DNA of 64,000 nucleotides from Chitinophaga rupis (lineage in GTDB: Bacteria; Bacteroidota; Bacteroidia; Chitinophagales; Chitinophagaceae), in the NCBI RefSeq assembly GCF_900109685.1, contig NZ_FOBB01000003.1, positions 744,001 to 808,000 on the forward strand, given 5' to 3'. The notes beneath the pieces are model-generated. The model worked only from the letters and a program-made list of their open reading frames with translations, was not told the DNA's origin and searched no databases. Made by a program: the position numbers and the translations under genes. How positions within the stretch are numbered: position 1 is the stretch's first letter; each line of letters begins with the position of its first letter. Positions 63,260 to 64,000 of this stretch are shown here, piece by piece.

Positions 63260-63991
63260 ATGAAGCAGATCGCGCGTTTATCATTTATAGCATTATTACT
63301 CAACATATTTACGCTGTGTGCCTTTGCCCAGCAAGAGCCTTCCCAGCAGTACACGCCACCGGTGCTGCCGGATTTTATGGCCCTGATCAAAACCGGTAAG
63401 ATACAGCTGGAATGGCTGTCTGGTTTTACCAATGTAAAACAGATCGGTATACAGCGTTCGCTGGACAGTGTGCTGAACTTCAACACTATTGCATATGCCT
63501 CTTACCCGGCCCAAACCCGGAATGTATACCTGGATACCAAACCTTTACCCGGCAGCAACTATTACCGCCTGTTCATACTGCTGAATACCGGACGGTATAT
63601 GTACAGCAATACCGTACTGGCCGTGCCGGACAGCACCATCAAGGCCACCCAGAAGCTGGATATGGAAGATGTAAAGGAATTACAGAAAAACGCTGCCAAC
63701 GGAGAAAAGACACCCGAAAAAGTAGCATGGCACCCCTCCAATACGGTATATACCACAGTAGACGGTAATGTGAACATTAACCTGCCGGATGCGGAGAAAA
63801 AGAAATACTCTGTTAAATTCTTTGAAACGGATGGCGGCTTCCTGTTCCAGATAGACCAGGTGAAAGAACCTTTCCTGATATTGGAAAAGGCCATATTTCT
63901 GCACTCCGGCTGGTTTAATTTTGAGCTGTATGAGGATGGTAAGCTGAAAGAGAAGTGGAGCTTTTTTATACCGTTGAATTACAGATCGTAG
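63260..63991 (+). CDS. Exported protein of unknown function
   Basis: 243 residues with a signal peptide (about 1-22, ending AFAQ). The rest is beta-rich with segments resembling FN3-like or exported Bacteroidota beta-sandwich proteins (GKIQLEWLSGFTNVKQIGIQRSLDSVLNFNTIAYA, PLPGSNYYRLFILLN). No domain is firmly recognised. The gene ends 9 nt before the window edge. Confidence 0.7.
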   Translation: MKQIARLSFIALLLNIFTLCAFAQQEPSQQYTPPVLPDFMALIKTGKIQLEWLSGFTNVKQIGIQRSLDSVLNFNTIAYASYPAQTRNVYLDTKPLPGSNYYRLFILLNTGRYMYSNTVLAVPDSTIKATQKLDMEDVKELQKNAANGEKTPEKVAWHPSNTVYTTVDGNVNINLPDAEKKKYSVKFFETDGGFLFQIDQVKEPFLILEKAIFLHSGWFNFELYEDGKLKEKWSFFIPLNYRS

Positions 63992-64000
63992 GAGCGCAAA

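Overview
The window looks like a chromosomal piece of a Bacteroidota bacterium, most likely in or near Chitinophagaceae (Chitinophaga-like). The grounds are a SusC/SusD pair with an ECF sigma factor and a FecR-type anti-sigma factor, many exported proteins in Bacteroidota families (DUF4239, CarboxypepD_reg-like, GH20 with PA14), the fused DAHP synthase/chorismate mutase, and promoters of the Bacteroidota type (-33 TTTG, -7 TAnnTTTG). The sequence is ordinary core genome with an accessory flavour. I see no phage, IS element, CRISPR array, rRNA or tRNA.

Layout. 1-404: end of a homoserine dehydrogenase gene. 465-3535 (minus): maf, a UbiA prenyltransferase, a KdsC-like phosphatase and a DUF2520 Rossmann protein. 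3763-7075 (plus): topA and a SirB1-like protein. 7147-11193 (minus): GNAT, Prc-type protease, PQQ-type sugar dehydrogenase. 11405-17255: MFS exporter, YkgJ Cys-cluster protein, gcvP, a two-TM protein. 17435-24494 (minus): SusD, SusC with STN domain, FecR, ECF sigma. 24567-28722: YjbR-like protein, CocE/NonD hydrolase, DUF4239, FKBP isomerase. 28807-36386 (minus): one aromatic amino acid operon, pheA-aminotransferase-tyrA-DAHPS/CM-aroB-aroA-aroC. 37469-39530: small lipoprotein; a second ECF sigma followed by an anti-sigma-like/trypsin-like protease fusion. 39642-48824: CarboxypepD_reg protein, CsbD, aldose epimerase, DinB, MBL hydrolase, FGGY kinase, SSS transporter and two oxidoreductases. 49049-56764 (minus): ilvE-ilvD-ilvB-ilvN-ilvC-ilvA. 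57169-62051: sugar kinase, nucleotidyltransferase and a GH20 hexosaminidase, plausibly a GlcNAc salvage set. 62189-63991: ACC deaminase-like protein and an exported protein.

Main discovery. Both amino acid operons are preceded by short genes for amino-acid-biased leader peptides, each followed by a Rho-independent terminator and a competing antiterminator. The aromatic operon carries TWO such attenuators in series. Leader 1 (36664-36726) is a 20-residue peptide whose residues 7-18 are almost all Phe/Tyr/Trp. Leader 2 (36493-36576) has twelve consecutive Phe/Tyr codons. The ilv operon has a leader (56890-57003 or 57015) ending in nine consecutive Leu/Val/Ile codons. In all three the antiterminator strand overlaps or adjoins the leader stop codon and pairs with the 5' arm of the terminator. 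The aromatic and ilv promoters each lie only about 12-16 nt upstream of the first leader ATG. This is classical ribosome-stalling attenuation, in tandem for the aromatic operon.

A second pattern is that many intergenic spacers hold inverted or tandem arrays of very short words, with a period of 7 nt (sometimes 8 or 11). The word differs from spacer to spacer. Some arrays lie inside operons, two contain larger tandem repeats (about 100 bp x4 and 84 bp x3), and at least one supplies a gene's start codon.
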